From assembly GCA_964631205.1 (NCBI GenBank), contig CAZVWU010000007.1, positions 1-39,753 on the forward strand: a stretch of DNA of 39,753 bases, in the 5' to 3' direction. The position numbers and the translations under genes are program-made. Shown piece by piece: positions 7,787 through 15,906 of the stretch (position 1 is the first letter of the stretch; every line of letters begins with the position of its first letter). This stretch comes from CAYYYJ01 sp964631205. GTDB lineage: Archaea > Aenigmatarchaeota > Aenigmatarchaeia > QMZP01 > JACQNV01. The notes under the pieces were generated by a model. The model saw only the letters and a program-made list of their open reading frames with translations, was not told the DNA's origin and searched no databases.

Positions 7787-7809
7787 TCTTCTTATGGCAA
7801 AACAAGTGT

Positions 7810-8433
7810 TCAGTGTCCTTTAAGTTCCAGATATTTTTCTATAGTTATTATAACCAATTCACGTTCTTTCTCATCTGCTTCTGTCGGACCATCTGTATAG
7901 TAGTTTATTCTTCCAACAGATCTTGTTGGTTCTTTTGTGACTATGGGTATACGTGTACCCAAAAGGTATTCTGTCTTCCTAACATCTGTTGATTCTTTTG
8001 TGGCTAAGGGCATATCATAAAAAATTAACAGGGTATGGTCCCCTCTATTTACATCATTGCCATGATAGGCAACATCTTCCCTACCCACCCTTTTTTGAAT
8101 ATAAGGTCTTCTCTGTTTAATCTCTACACTGCTTCCAAAACAGGCTTTAACAGCCTCGGTCATTGCAGCAAAATCCATGGGCTCATCAAAATTTAAAAAA
8201 GGTTCTCCAGGACCAAAATCCCAAGAGTCTGTTCTGCCAAGTTCCCTTATTCCTGGAGGCAAAGGCCCGTTATAGGTGAAAGGAGTTCCTTTGGATGAAA
8301 AGATTTCTGATGTTTCACCTGTTCCTGGGATACCTCTAATAGGATCTCTTTGAACCCTTCTATACCCCATGTTGTGGTCTTTTCTCTGAGCCTCAAAAGC
8401 TGCTTGTAAAAGCCTCTTGTTTTCTGAAGTCAT
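7810..8433 (-). CDS. Hypothetical protein, unrecognised
   Basis: A 207-residue soluble protein that I do not recognise. The N-terminal 80 residues are rich in Arg, Gly and Pro (GYRRVQRDPIRGIPGTGE, PPGIRELGR) and probably flexible. The C-terminal 120 residues are mixed alpha/beta, ending in a helix (ERELVIITIEKYLELKGH). There is no signal peptide, membrane segment or metal motif. A TATA-like GCTTTATAAACC lies about 35 bases upstream, and a GTGAT ribosome-site match precedes the ATG. It lies downstream of rtcB on the same strand but is separated by 114 bases with its own promoter, so it is likely a separate unit. Confidence 0.6.
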   Translation of the reverse strand: MTSENKRLLQAAFEAQRKDHNMGYRRVQRDPIRGIPGTGETSEIFSSKGTPFTYNGPLPPGIRELGRTDSWDFGPGEPFLNFDEPMDFAAMTEAVKACFGSSVEIKQRRPYIQKRVGREDVAYHGNDVNRGDHTLLIFYDMPLATKESTDVRKTEYLLGTRIPIVTKEPTRSVGRINYYTDGPTEADEKERELVIITIEKYLELKGH

Positions 8434-8547
8434 AAAATCACATCTTATAATGGAATCTGGGGTTTATAAAGCTTTCGGTACGTTACTACTTACTTATGAA
8501 TAAAATAAAAGCTAAAAATGAGAAATTTCTTAGCTTAATGAAAGAAA

Positions 8548-10032
8548 TTAACCTTTAATGTTTCCAATAGGAACCAATTTGACAACTTTTTTAGAAATTC
8601 CTGCCTGATGCGCAGATTCTATAACTTCATCTATATCTTTATAGGCTTTTCCAGCCTCCTCTGCTAACCCAGAAAATGAAACAGTTTTTACAATAATCCC
8701 CCTTTTTTCCATGTCTTTTTGCAGTTGATCTCCTCTCCACATTCTTTTTGCAGCATTCCTTGACATTGTCCTTCCAGATCCGTGGCATGTGCTTCCGAAA
8801 GTCTCTTCCTCTGCTTTTTTGGTTCCAACTAAAAGGTAAGATCCTGTTTCCATTGATCCCCCAATAATCACAGGCTGGCCGTCATCCCTGTAAATTTTGG
8901 GTATCTCCTCCCTTCCGGGGCCTAAACTTCTGGTTGCACCTTTTCTATGGACAATCACTTTTTTCTTTTTCCCGTCAATTGTATATTCCTCAACTTTGGC
9001 TGTGTTATGCGTGACATCATACAATTGTTTCATTCCCAGACTTTCAGGCGGCTGCTTGAACACATCAGAAAAAACCTCCCTTATCCTGTGGAGGATGACC
9101 TGCCTGTTTGCAAAGCTCATGTTTATCCCTGTCTGCATTGCCTTGAAATAGTCCTGACCTTCAGGCGAATTGAAAGGCGCGCAAGCCAATTCCCGATCCA
9201 GTATTTTTATTTTGTATTTCGATTCCATCACAGAAAGGAATTTAACAAGATAGTCTGTTGCAACCTGATGGCCGTATCCCCTTGAGCCGCAGTGGAACAT
9301 TATCACAATCTGGTCTTCAAATATGCCCCATTTTTTTGCAATGGCAGGATCAATAATATTTTCAGGCAGAACCCTCTGGATCTCCAGGTAGTGGTTTCCT
9401 GAACCTAAAGTCCCTATCTGGCTCCTGCCCCTTGAAAAAGCTTTATCAGAAACTTTTGAAACGTCTGCTCCTTTCATCCTTCCGTTCTCTTCTGTCCTTT
9501 CAAGGTCTTCTTCCCATCCATACCCGTTTTTGACGCACCATTCAGAGCCTAATTCTACAACTTCTTTAAATTGTTGTGGTGTCAGTTTTACAAAACCAGA
9601 GCTTCCCACTCCTGCAGGAACCTTTTCGTACAATTTATTTACTAAAGTTCTTAGTTGCGGTTGGACATCCTTGAAAGTAAGGTTGGTTAAACAAAGCCTC
9701 ATGCCGCAATTTATGTCAAACCCAATCCCGCCAGGTGAAATCACGCCTTCCTCTAAATCAAAAGCAGCCACTCCACCTATTGGAAATCCATAACCCCAGT
9801 GCCCATCTGACATGCAATATGCAAATTTTTGAATGCCAGGCAAAGTCGCCACATTTGTAACCTGGTCAAAAACTCCTGGATCCATCTGGTTCATCAAGGT
9901 TTTTGATGCAATTATTCTTGCAGGCACGCGCATGCCAGCCTTGTGCGATGTTGGTATTTCCCAGACGTAGGGGGTTATCTCCTTGATTTCCTTTGGCTTC
10001 TCTAATATGATTCTCGAGCCTGCTTCTTCCAT
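8548..10032 (-). CDS. rtcB: RtcB, tRNA-splicing RNA ligase
   Basis: A 494-residue full-length archaeal RtcB. It joins RNA 2',3'-cyclic phosphate (or 3'-phosphate) and 5'-OH ends using GTP and Mn2+, and acts in tRNA intron splicing. Visible motifs are GGVAAFD, the metal-binding DINCGMR, FHCGSRGYGHQ, KGATRSLGPGREE, GGSMETGSYLLVG, and STCHGSGRTMSR, whose His is the one guanylylated in the family. No intein interrupts the gene, although some archaeal rtcB genes carry one. The archease cofactor gene is 3 kb downstream. The start is supported by a TATA element about 28 bases upstream, shared with the divergent HAD gene. Confidence 0.97.
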   Translation of the reverse strand: MEEAGSRIILEKPKEIKEITPYVWEIPTSHKAGMRVPARIIASKTLMNQMDPGVFDQVTNVATLPGIQKFAYCMSDGHWGYGFPIGGVAAFDLEEGVISPGGIGFDINCGMRLCLTNLTFKDVQPQLRTLVNKLYEKVPAGVGSSGFVKLTPQQFKEVVELGSEWCVKNGYGWEEDLERTEENGRMKGADVSKVSDKAFSRGRSQIGTLGSGNHYLEIQRVLPENIIDPAIAKKWGIFEDQIVIMFHCGSRGYGHQVATDYLVKFLSVMESKYKIKILDRELACAPFNSPEGQDYFKAMQTGINMSFANRQVILHRIREVFSDVFKQPPESLGMKQLYDVTHNTAKVEEYTIDGKKKKVIVHRKGATRSLGPGREEIPKIYRDDGQPVIIGGSMETGSYLLVGTKKAEEETFGSTCHGSGRTMSRNAAKRMWRGDQLQKDMEKRGIIVKTVSFSGLAEEAGKAYKDIDEVIESAHQAGISKKVVKLVPIGNIKG

Positions 10033-10055
10033 ACCAGAGTATAATAAGCCAAAGA

Positions 10056-10065
10056 TATTTAAATA
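10056..10065. promoter_or_regulatory. Shared palindromic TATA element between rtcB and the HAD gene
   Basis: TATTTAAATA is a 10-bp perfect palindrome centred 28 bases before the rtcB ATG and 36 bases before the divergent HAD ATG. One symmetrical TATA box could serve both directions. Confidence 0.45.
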
Positions 10066-10096
10066 AGCTTAAAAAATTTGCAAACAAGAAAGAACC

Positions 10097-11098
10097 ATGG
10101 AAACAACAGGCCATCTTCATCCACAAAACGTGATTGCATTGATAAGTGATTTCGATCTTACTCTAACGCCTTACTATACTCAAACACCGCTTCTCAAAAA
10201 GTTTGGAATCAACCAGGACGATTTCTGGAAAGACGTAAACAGCAGATATGCTTTAGAGAAGGAAGCGAGGAAAAAGGAGCTCGAAGAGGAGGAAAGAAAA
10301 TTTCCAGAGGAGCAGAGAGTTCCTGTAGAGCAGGAGAGGGCAGATTTCAGCCAGGAATTGATATACACAAATATAATCCTTGAATATGCCAGGGAAGGTA
10401 AGATGCCTGGTTTAAACAGGAAAATATTAAGGGAATGCGGCAAGGAATTGGAATTTTTTCCCGGAGTCCCTGAATTTATCCAAGTACTTAAAACATGGGT
10501 TGCGTCCAATACTGTTTGGAAAAAGCACAATATTAAATTGGAATTTTATCTTGTCAGCTCAGCAATTGCTGATATGGTCAGGGGAAGCAAAATAATGCCT
10601 TTCTGCGACGGGATTTTCGCGACAGAATTCGGAACAGGCAAAAACGACAGGGTCAATGGGATTGTCGACAGGATAGATTTTAGTGTCAGTTATACAGAAA
10701 AAACAAGATTTATCCATAAGATATCAAAAGGCTTTGATGTTGATGTGAACGACCCTCTCCCAAAACATATGAGACGGGTCAGAGGCGACTGCATGATTTT
10801 TATGGGCGATGGTCCTACGGATGTCCCTTCTATGTCAACAGTCAATGCATTTGGCGGCAAGTGCATCGCTGTTTATGGGAAATATGAGGATGAGAAAAAG
10901 GACATAAGATCTTTCCAGAATGCATTTAAGCTGAGGGAGCAAAACAGGGTTTTCAGTTTCAGTCCAGCGAATTTCGCAGAAGATTCCCAGACAATCAACA
11001 CCCTGAAATATTTAATTGGGGAATGCGCTGATAAAATTGTGAAAGACAGGGAAGCTGTAATAGCAGCTTTTGCAGGCAAGTCGCCTAAGATACACTGA
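10097..11098 (+). CDS. HAD-superfamily phosphatase
   Basis: A 333-residue HAD hydrolase. Motif I is DFDLTLT (D18 nucleophile, D20 acid/base). Motif II is the LVSSA strand, a conserved Lys probably lies near KISKGF, and motif IV is MGDGPTDVPSM. A charged helical insertion after motif I (residues about 50-85, runs of Lys and Glu) forms the cap, as in phosphoserine-phosphatase-like members. The substrate is probably a phosphorylated small molecule, but the motifs do not say which. The length exceeds that of SerB-type enzymes. It is divergent from rtcB with a shared promoter, so common control with RNA repair is possible but unproven. Confidence 0.85.
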   Translation: METTGHLHPQNVIALISDFDLTLTPYYTQTPLLKKFGINQDDFWKDVNSRYALEKEARKKELEEEERKFPEEQRVPVEQERADFSQELIYTNIILEYAREGKMPGLNRKILRECGKELEFFPGVPEFIQVLKTWVASNTVWKKHNIKLEFYLVSSAIADMVRGSKIMPFCDGIFATEFGTGKNDRVNGIVDRIDFSVSYTEKTRFIHKISKGFDVDVNDPLPKHMRRVRGDCMIFMGDGPTDVPSMSTVNAFGGKCIAVYGKYEDEKKDIRSFQNAFKLREQNRVFSFSPANFAEDSQTINTLKYLIGECADKIVKDREAVIAAFAGKSPKIH

Positions 11099-11102
11099 TG
11101 AT

Positions 11103-11723
11103 TTATTTTTTTGACATGAAAATAGAATTCAGTAAAACTTCCCCATTTTCTGGGCCTTTGTTGCTGATTTCATCTATTTCTATTATTTCAAACTTTTCTC
11201 CGAATATATTTTTAATATCAGATTTTGAAAATTTATACCCATAATCAAATTGGCAGTTCGAGCTGAAGCATTCAAGGTAATATGAGCCATTGTCTGCCAG
11301 AATTCTGCATATTCCATTTAAATAATCCTGCCTTAGTTCTGGGGGTATATGGTGGAAACATCCCCTGTCAAAAACAAGTGTAAAAGCTTTTTCTGGAAAA
11401 TCAAGCTTATGCGCAAAACCCTGAATAAAATTTATTTTCACGCCAGCTTTTTCTGCCTGTCCAGACGCATATTTTAATGCGGTTTTCGAAACATCGAGAG
11501 CCGTAACCTCAAACCCCGTTTTAGCCAGATAAACTGCGTTTGTGCCCAAACCGCAACCCAAGTCTATAGCCTTACCGATTTTTATTTTCCCTGAATCAAT
11601 CAGTTTAATCAATTTTGAAGGGGGCTTAAAGGCTTCCCATGGAAGGTTTGGAATGTCAGCTTTGGAATAATCGGATTCCCATTGTTCCTCCATTTGTTTT
11701 TCTAATTCTTCTTTATTTGCCAT
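11103..11723 (-). CDS. Class I SAM-dependent methyltransferase
   Basis: A 206-residue methyltransferase. Motif I is AIDLGCGLGTNAVYLA, motif II is VTALDVSKTAL, and the later motifs are FDRGCFHHIPPE and YYLECFSS. The pattern is that of thiol/tellurite-type (TehB-like) or general small-molecule methyltransferases; the acceptor is unknown. Its start codon lies inside the end of the RFC large-subunit gene (11-base overlap), so the two are co-transcribed and probably translationally coupled. That pairing is probably genomic compaction rather than a shared pathway. Confidence 0.85.
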   Translation of the reverse strand: MANKEELEKQMEEQWESDYSKADIPNLPWEAFKPPSKLIKLIDSGKIKIGKAIDLGCGLGTNAVYLAKTGFEVTALDVSKTALKYASGQAEKAGVKINFIQGFAHKLDFPEKAFTLVFDRGCFHHIPPELRQDYLNGICRILADNGSYYLECFSSNCQFDYGYKFSKSDIKNIFGEKFEIIEIDEISNKGPENGEVLLNSIFMSKK

Positions 11724-12864
11724 AACTCAATAAAGTTTTTATTTTCTCCTCTTTCTTACTTTCAAAAAATTCCAAATAAGGCGAATATTCAGCTGAAAAT
11801 TTTTTCTTTGAGCAATGTAGGCCGCCCACATTATTCATGGTTTCCTGCAATTCTTCTCTTTTTGCCTTGGCTTTCCCCAAAAGAACGAATCTTTGCGGAG
11901 GCCTGTACATCACAAATCCTGTGTGAGAGTTTTTCAGTATGGAAATCCCTGAAACCATATCAGAAGCTATTGCCTTGAACCTCCAGTTCTGGTTTTTAAA
12001 CGTCCTGTTCCTCAGAATATCTGCATGGGAAAGCAAATCATATCCCTGGATTATTTCTTCCGGTGTTTTAAATTCCAATAAAATGTTGTTTTCTATCCAC
12101 CAGAAAATTTCATCGGGATCTTTATCAGATTTATTTAAGGCCATCCTTCCTACATTCAGGCTCCTGGAATGGAAAATAGGCTGCAGGCTGTTGAAAATGT
12201 TTTCCTCCCTTTCCCTGAAACCAAGAGCCACCAAATCTTTCGAATCTATCTTATTTTTCCCCAAGCAAACTGTCTGCAAATCGGAAATAGCCGACCTCAG
12301 ATCCCCTTGGCAAAATTTAGACAGTATAGATAAAGCTTCTTTTTCGGCCTCTATCCCTTCTGTTTTACAGACGTCTCCCAACCTTTTTGCAATAGACGGG
12401 GATGGGATTTTGTCAAATTTAACAAGTTTGCAATACCCTTTTATTGTTTTCAGCTTTGGCAGATAGGGGTCGGAAGTTATCAGGATTAAGGGAAATTTTG
12501 ATGTCTTTATCAAATCTGCAACCTCTGTCATGATTCCTCTATCCCTTCCGGAGATCCCTTCTAACTCATCAATCAGAATTATTTTTCCCTTATTAAACAG
12601 CGATTTGTTTTTGGAGCTCATTTTGATTTCTTGGACGCTTTCAACACTGATCTCACTGGCATCCAACTGTTGCAGCAAAAACTTATTTTCAGAACAAAAA
12701 GTTTCAACAAGCAAACTTTTCCCTATGCCTGTAGGCCCATAAAACATCAGGGCTTCTCCAGGCTTGAATCCAGAAACAAAATTTTTTAGCTCTTCAGCCG
12801 CCTTTTTGTTTCCTACAAATTCTTCCAATGTTTTTGGTTTGTGTTTTTCGATCCAAAGATCCAT
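11713..12864 (-). CDS. rfcL: Replication factor C large subunit (clamp loader)
   Basis: A 383-residue AAA+ ATPase. It begins with the family signature WIEKHKPKTLEEFVGN. Walker A is YGPTGIGKS, Walker B is LIDELEG, and a sensor-1 strand LILITSDP follows, then GDLRSAISDLQ as the sensor-2 helix, and a helical C-terminal collar domain. RfcL loads the PCNA sliding clamp together with the small subunit, which is not in this window. Archaeal RfcL is usually 400-500 residues with a charged tail and a PCNA-binding motif. Here the tail is short (ESKKEEKIKTLLSYGK), with no evident PIP box. A TATA-like TTTTATATTG lies about 28 bases upstream. Confidence 0.92.
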   Translation of the reverse strand: MDLWIEKHKPKTLEEFVGNKKAAEELKNFVSGFKPGEALMFYGPTGIGKSLLVETFCSENKFLLQQLDASEISVESVQEIKMSSKNKSLFNKGKIILIDELEGISGRDRGIMTEVADLIKTSKFPLILITSDPYLPKLKTIKGYCKLVKFDKIPSPSIAKRLGDVCKTEGIEAEKEALSILSKFCQGDLRSAISDLQTVCLGKNKIDSKDLVALGFREREENIFNSLQPIFHSRSLNVGRMALNKSDKDPDEIFWWIENNILLEFKTPEEIIQGYDLLSHADILRNRTFKNQNWRFKAIASDMVSGISILKNSHTGFVMYRPPQRFVLLGKAKAKREELQETMNNVGGLHCSKKKFSAEYSPYLEFFESKKEEKIKTLLSYGK

Positions 12865-12949
12865 GACTTTAATTTAATCTAAAACAATATAAAATTAATT
12901 AGGCTTGCTTTTCCAAATTTCAGCATTGTCATGTTTGCCCCATCTAACC

Positions 12950-13840
12950 TCACATTTTTTCCATATATTCTAAAGCCTTCCTAGGAAGGGCTTTTATTTC
13001 TTGGTCAAGATTTTTGTATTGTTCCTGCAACGAGATAATTTCCCCTGATTTCAAGGCAGAATCATATTGTTTGATTGTTTCGCATGCAGCATCGATACCT
13101 GCTTTTGTGAGCGGGGCTGTTGCTCTATTGTCGCGGAAGCGAGCTCTTTCACCAGCTTGTATATTTGCTGCATACCTCGCATATAACATACCTCCCCATC
13201 TTGCAGCCATTTCAATACCTCTACCAGAGTTGGAGGGTGGCTTAGCCATTTCAATACCATTTTTTTCCGCTATCTTTCCTAAAACACTTTTCTGAATAGG
13301 ATCTGGGAATTTCTGAAACTCTAAGTAAATGTCTCCGTACACTCCAAATTCTCTTCGAGCTTCAAAATATTCGTCGTCGCCTATTTTGAATGGATCATGG
13401 CTGAGTCTAGGGGCTTGCATTAACTTACATGAAAATTTATTGTGTGTTTCGAAATCCTCTTTTGTCCAGTGTAAATATTCATCTTGAGTAATAGGGGCTG
13501 CTTCTTCCTCATGTTCTTTTTCTCCCAATTTTGTACGTCTTGTAACAGTTTGTAAGTTGTGTGATTTTGAATCAGAATTAAAACATGACAACGGTATGAA
13601 TGCCTGTACATTAACGGTGTCTATACGAAAATAAAGACTTGTAAATGAAGGTCTACTGCCTCCATAGGCTAACTTATAAGGACCGCTATATGATCCTAAA
13701 ATTTCTACGTCAAAATCACGCACACCTCTAATCGGTTTAGGTAAATCACGATCCCTGATAGTTGTGATTTCTTTTTTTGTTCGCAAGTAATCAACAACAT
13801 CCCCTACTTTGGCAAAAGATGGACTTTTAACGTTTCTCAT
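12950..13840 (-). CDS. Hypothetical protein, unrecognised (second gene of a two-gene unit)
   Basis: A 296-residue soluble protein that I do not recognise. The N-terminal half is beta-rich (FDVEILGSYSGPYK, SLYFRIDTVNVQAFIP). The C-terminal half is helical and ends in a charged coiled segment (LQEQYKNLDQEIKALPRKALEYMEKM). It contains GGSRPS and ARWGGMLYARYA segments but no catalytic motif that I can defend. GGTGA seven bases before the ATG is a good ribosome-binding match. It starts six bases after a small upstream ORF, so the pair is almost certainly an operon. Confidence 0.6.
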   Translation of the reverse strand: MRNVKSPSFAKVGDVVDYLRTKKEITTIRDRDLPKPIRGVRDFDVEILGSYSGPYKLAYGGSRPSFTSLYFRIDTVNVQAFIPLSCFNSDSKSHNLQTVTRRTKLGEKEHEEEAAPITQDEYLHWTKEDFETHNKFSCKLMQAPRLSHDPFKIGDDEYFEARREFGVYGDIYLEFQKFPDPIQKSVLGKIAEKNGIEMAKPPSNSGRGIEMAARWGGMLYARYAANIQAGERARFRDNRATAPLTKAGIDAACETIKQYDSALKSGEIISLQEQYKNLDQEIKALPRKALEYMEKM

Positions 13841-13846
13841 ATACTC

Positions 13847-14026
13847 TCACCCAGCACCTCCATTAGCCAAATCCAAGCACATATCCAATGGCCTTGCTCC
13901 CTTGTTTTGATTCACTTTCCATGGCTCAATGGTTGGATTGAAATCCAGTTTTTGGACTGACCAAACCTTTATTGGCTTTTTAGCCATCTCTTCGCTCATT
14001 CTTAAAGCGGATATTCTTTGAGTCAT
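13847..14026 (-). CDS. Small 59-residue protein, first gene of the orphan two-gene unit
   Basis: A 59-codon ORF running MTQRISALRMSEEMAK through to LANGGAG. It has an exceptionally good ribosome-binding site: GGTGATC five bases before the ATG matches the archaeal 16S rRNA tail. It is basic at the N-terminus with no membrane segment or Cys motif (one Cys at residue 50). The stop is six bases from the next ATG, so it is co-transcribed with the 296-residue gene. A TATA-like CTTTTATATAACC lies about 50 bases upstream. Such spacing suggests the two products work together, perhaps as partner or antitoxin-like proteins, but the sequence does not show a function. Confidence 0.6.
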   Translation of the reverse strand: MTQRISALRMSEEMAKKPIKVWSVQKLDFNPTIEPWKVNQNKGARPLDMCLDLANGGAG

Positions 14027-14116
14027 AATTGATCACCATTTTGTGATAACTAAGTAATCTATGGATAGGGGTTATATAAAAGTTATGGAATATTATTACG
14101 GAACTAAAGGAAAAGA

Positions 14117-14125
14117 CTTATATAG
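14117..14125 (+). promoter_or_regulatory. TATA box of the tandem Lrp/AsnC gene
   Basis: CTTATATAG is centred 28 bases before the ATG at 14149, indicating leaderless transcription. Confidence 0.5.
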
Positions 14126-14148
14126 AAGTCATTATAAATAGATATATT

Positions 14149-15150
14149 ATGACAAAAAATCTGGATATTAAGGACTGGAAGATCCTAAATTATCTCTGCA
14201 CAGATGCCAGGATGAGCCATAACCAGATAGGCAAACTTGTGGGCCTGGGAAAAGACTCTGTAACCTATAGGGTGCAAAGGCTGGTCAAGAAGGGCATAAT
14301 AACACGGTTTTTCACAATAATTGACCAGAACGCCCTCGGAATAACAGATTATAGCCTCTTCGCGAGGGTTAATGCTTCAGAAGAGCAGGAAGCTGATTTC
14401 ATCCAATACATAAAATCCAACCCAAATGTGTCCATTTTTGACAGGTTTTTGGGCGACTGGGATTTCCTTATCGAATTTGGCTCCAGAAACGTCCTGGATT
14501 TCTATTCATTTTTGTCTGACCTCAAGGAAAAGTTTGGTGAGATAATAGATGGGCTTGAATTGCACCTGACTCTGGAAGCGTACAAACTTGAGGAATTGTC
14601 TGTAGGTTTGGATGTGGAAAAGCCAGCTGTTAAACCATTCAAAAAACTAGTTCAGCCTGTCAAAGTGGACAAGAAAGACCTCGAATTGATCCAGCTCTTG
14701 GACCAAGACAGCACACAAACATTTTTTGAACTGGGGGAAAAACTAGGCATTACATATGAGACAGTTTCTGCAAGGATTAAGAGGCTAAAAGAGCTCGGGG
14801 TGATCCTCAAATTTAGCGCAGAGATTAATCTAAACGCATTGGGCCATGACGTTTACCTTATATTTTTGGAGCTCAGGAATTTATCAAAAGAAAAAGACGC
14901 CAGCCTGAGGAATTATATCAATTCACAAAAAAACATAAGATATGCATTCATGAGCGCGACAAAACCTATCCTCTTTGTGTACCTAGCAGTCAAAAGCGCC
15001 TCTGAGCTGAACACATTTTTGTCAAAGACAAAGAAAATCTTTTCAGATTCAATTGTGAGCCAAAAATATTTGTTAAGCACAGCCCAGTTGAAAAATGAGC
15101 TGTTCCCGGAAGGGTTTATGTTTATCTATCCAAAGTTGCATAACCGATAA
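14149..15150 (+). CDS. Tandem-duplicated Lrp/AsnC-family transcription regulator
   Basis: A 333-residue protein holding two complete Lrp/AsnC units in one chain. The first winged helix-turn-helix (residues about 5-60, LDIKDWKILNYLCTDAR then VTYRVQRLVKKGII) is followed by a RAM-like alpha/beta domain to about residue 150. The second unit starts near residue 175 (VDKKDLELIQLLDQDS, SARIKRLKELGVI) with its own effector half. Standard Lrp/AsnC regulators are about 150 residues and dimerise, so this monomer already has the equivalent of a dimer. These proteins usually sense amino acids. The aminotransferase two genes away is a plausible but untested target. Confidence 0.9.
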   Translation: MTKNLDIKDWKILNYLCTDARMSHNQIGKLVGLGKDSVTYRVQRLVKKGIITRFFTIIDQNALGITDYSLFARVNASEEQEADFIQYIKSNPNVSIFDRFLGDWDFLIEFGSRNVLDFYSFLSDLKEKFGEIIDGLELHLTLEAYKLEELSVGLDVEKPAVKPFKKLVQPVKVDKKDLELIQLLDQDSTQTFFELGEKLGITYETVSARIKRLKELGVILKFSAEINLNALGHDVYLIFLELRNLSKEKDASLRNYINSQKNIRYAFMSATKPILFVYLAVKSASELNTFLSKTKKIFSDSIVSQKYLLSTAQLKNELFPEGFMFIYPKLHNR

Positions 15151-15185
15151 AAGTTAGTTTTTTATCTTTTTATCCTCAATTTTAG

Positions 15186-15851
15186 TCAAGATCTATAACC
15201 CCTTAAAATCTGATATAATGTTGACCAGAATAAACCAAAACTAAATGCCCACAAAATTTCTTCTATTGGAATTGTGTATAAAAAGACCCCTGAAAGATGT
15301 TCAGAAACCCAGGCTTTTTGTATCCATCCAGGGAAAGCAATAATGTTTATGAATAGTAAAAATAAGAAATAAATTAAAAGAAAACCTGCCCCAGAAAAAA
15401 CAATTTTTCTAAAAAGATATCTTCTGGAAACAAAAATTGCGATCGTACCTAAAAACATAGTAATCGAAAAAGTGTATATAAAATCATTTTTGAAAATAAA
15501 ACTAAGGAGAACAATTGAAACAACTATTACAGCACCTATAGACCTGTTAAGCCTTTTTCTTTCAGCCGAACTTATACTAAGATTTTCCAATTTTTTCATA
15601 AAAACAACCTCATATAAAACAGAAACAATCCCACCAACACAAAACATTAGCACAAAACTTTCAATTGCTGGATTGAAATTAAACAGTCTTTGGGGATTCC
15701 AGTAATATGGTATAAAAAGCACCTCGAGAGCGCCCAATGGAAGCGATAAAAAACTAGAAAAAACCATCTGATTTCTTAAATCGTTTCTCAAAAAATAAAA
15801 AATCACCCAGATGACGAAAAAAACCATGCTTCCGAATAAATATTCATACAT
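15186..15851 (-). CDS. Lycopene-cyclase-domain membrane protein
   Basis: A 221-residue polytopic membrane protein with six or seven hydrophobic segments. The diagnostic block near the C-terminus is TIPIEEILWAFSFG, matching the PxEE motif of the CrtYcd/CarR-type lycopene cyclase domain, where the acidic pair is catalytic. An earlier LPLGALEVLFIPYYW segment may be a degenerate half-repeat. Heterodimeric cyclases use two such ~100-residue units, so this could be a fused pair. No phytoene synthase or desaturase is in the window, so the substrate may be another isoprenoid. It is divergent from the aminotransferase gene by 55 bases. Confidence 0.65.
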   Translation of the reverse strand: MYEYLFGSMVFFVIWVIFYFLRNDLRNQMVFSSFLSLPLGALEVLFIPYYWNPQRLFNFNPAIESFVLMFCVGGIVSVLYEVVFMKKLENLSISSAERKRLNRSIGAVIVVSIVLLSFIFKNDFIYTFSITMFLGTIAIFVSRRYLFRKIVFSGAGFLLIYFLFLLFINIIAFPGWIQKAWVSEHLSGVFLYTIPIEEILWAFSFGLFWSTLYQILRGYRS

Positions 15852-15906
15852 AATTTTATCAATAACCTTAATTAGAGAAATAGCCTAAAATATTTTAATA
15901 GCCTTT

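Noticed and set aside
8548..10032. Possible intein in rtcB
   Set aside because: The protein is continuous at the normal length and no splicing-junction motif is visible.
11939..12466. A 175-codon plus-strand ORF antisense to the RFC large subunit
   Set aside because: It is the mirror of a well-supported AAA+ gene; its composition is that of an antisense frame and it has no domain.
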